A DNA stretch of 5,635 nucleotides from Cryomorphaceae bacterium (GTDB taxonomy: Bacteria > Bacteroidota > Bacteroidia > Flavobacteriales > Crocinitomicaceae): the NCBI GenBank assembly GCA_002683585.1, contig NYTQ01000073.1:1507-7141 (forward strand), given 5' to 3'. Shown piece by piece: positions 4,868 through 5,635 of this stretch. The position numbers and the translations under genes were made by a program. The notes under the pieces are model-generated. The model did not search any database and was not told the DNA's origin. It saw only the letters and a list, made by a program, of their open reading frames with translations. Position 1 is the stretch's first letter; the number at the start of each line of letters is the position of its first letter.

Positions 4868-5635
4868 AGTCACTACCTCAAACGATTAGACATTGCTAAC
4901 GTAGGTAATGTTGAACAAGAAAATCAATCCCATTACCTGAAGCGTGTCAACATCGTTGAGGTTGTTGACCAAGACGGTAACCCGTGGGAACCTGTCCCTG
5001 GACCGGACCCATGGGATGAACTAGTAGTCGCTACTGGAGTTGTAAATAATGACGGCAACACTGCCATTATTGGGGACACAATAGCATTCACTACCGCTAC
5101 ATATACTGGAGGTAATCCAGAAACAACAGTCTATCGGCATCGTCTCCAGACTAGAGATAGTGCTGATGATGGTTGGATTAATGGTTCTTGGACTAACTAC
5201 GATAACACAGCAATTAGTATTGTCTACACTGTTAACAGCCCTGGTCAGGTCAGGTTCCAGTGTCAAGCACGGGATACTTCTGATGATCCTGTCACTCAAA
5301 TAAATAGTTTTGGTGGAGTTATCAACGTACCTCACAGTGAGTTTGATGATGTTTCAGTAACTGTTAATGACATTGATTATGACATTACAGTTGCACCACC
5401 ACTGACCATTCTTATGAATGATCCACTGCCTGTTGTTGTAAGTATTACAGGTAATGCTACTCCTACTTATGCATGGACTGCTCGCGGTGACTACCCATTA
5501 ATGGTTGGTAGTCAAACTGCATCTACTGTACTTACATTCCCTACAGAAGGTGCTGCAACAGTTACTTGTACTCTTACTGATTCTAACACCCAAGAGTTTA
5601 GTACTTCTGCCATTATAAACTTCTACGTCGTTGAC
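4865..5635 (+). CDS. Ig-like domain virion-type protein, 3'-partial
   Basis: This frame is open for 257 codons from the ATG at 4865 to the window edge, so the gene is truncated at its 3' end. The N-terminus holds an imperfect tandem repeat, SHYLKRLDIANV (2-13) and SHYLKRVNIVEV (22-33), then a linker DQDGNPWEPVPGPDPWDEL. About residues 53-165 form a Thr/Val-rich beta domain with alternating strands. About residues 180-257 form a second, Ig/PKD-like domain with a core Trp (TYAWTARGDY) and a core Cys strand (ATVTCTLTDS). I recall related SHYxKR...DQDGNPWEP proteins in cyanophage genomes, annotated as hypothetical or Ig-like. Phage Ig-like domains usually decorate capsids, tails or fibres and bind cell-surface carbohydrate weakly. 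A virion-surface role fits the location in the head-gene block but is inferred. There is no signal peptide. Confidence 0.85.
   Translation, partial: MSHYLKRLDIANVGNVEQENQSHYLKRVNIVEVVDQDGNPWEPVPGPDPWDELVVATGVVNNDGNTAIIGDTIAFTTATYTGGNPETTVYRHRLQTRDSADDGWINGSWTNYDNTAISIVYTVNSPGQVRFQCQARDTSDDPVTQINSFGGVINVPHSEFDDVSVTVNDIDYDITVAPPLTILMNDPLPVVVSITGNATPTYAWTARGDYPLMVGSQTASTVLTFPTEGAATVTCTLTDSNTQEFSTSAIINFYVVD

Noticed and set aside
5489..5497. RGD tripeptide in the Ig-like domain as an integrin-type adhesion motif
   Set aside because: Integrins are irrelevant to a cyanobacterial host and a tripeptide is expected by chance.

Overview
The window looks like the structural region of a T7-like lytic podovirus that infects marine cyanobacteria (Synechococcus or Prochlorococcus type). 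All genes are on the + strand, tightly packed or overlapping. The first genes are a T7 gp8-type portal and a gp9-type scaffolding protein. They are followed by two photosynthesis genes typical of cyanophages: a high-light-inducible protein (hli) and a complete photosystem II D1 gene (psbA). I see no tRNA, rRNA, integrase, insertion sequence or CRISPR array.

Layout. Positions 1-1620 hold the portal, with its start missing beyond the left edge. Positions 1553-1825 hold a small basic ORF that overlaps both the portal and the scaffold and has the only strong Shine-Dalgarno sequence I can see. The scaffold lies at 1806-2570. A short-gene cassette follows: hli (2567-2761), a 40-residue Lys-rich two-Cys protein (2761-2883), a secreted beta-rich, outer-membrane-like protein (2896-3255) and an unrecognised coiled-coil plus beta protein (3255-3734). 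A 43-base leader (3735-3777) carrying a G-rich tract inside an inverted repeat precedes psbA (3778-4857). The window ends inside a virion-type Ig-like domain protein (4865 to the right edge).

How it fits together. In cyanopodoviruses of the P-SSP7 type, as I recall them, hli and psbA sit between scaffold and major capsid protein, so they are expressed with the virion genes late in infection. D1 replacement and HLIP photoprotection would then keep host photosynthesis running while capsids are built. This window has that arrangement but adds at least four less familiar genes: the overlapping basic ORF, the two-Cys peptide, the secreted barrel-like protein and the coiled-coil protein. The Ig-domain gene lies where the major capsid gene might be expected. 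The major capsid gene itself is not in the window.

Translation appears to rely on coupling. Stop/start overlaps (ATGA once, TAATG twice) link several genes. Three other genes start in an AT-rich TAATTATG context with no Shine-Dalgarno. The best candidates for undescribed biology are the G-rich psbA leader, the secreted barrel-like protein beside the photosynthesis genes, and the overlapping ORF between portal and scaffold.
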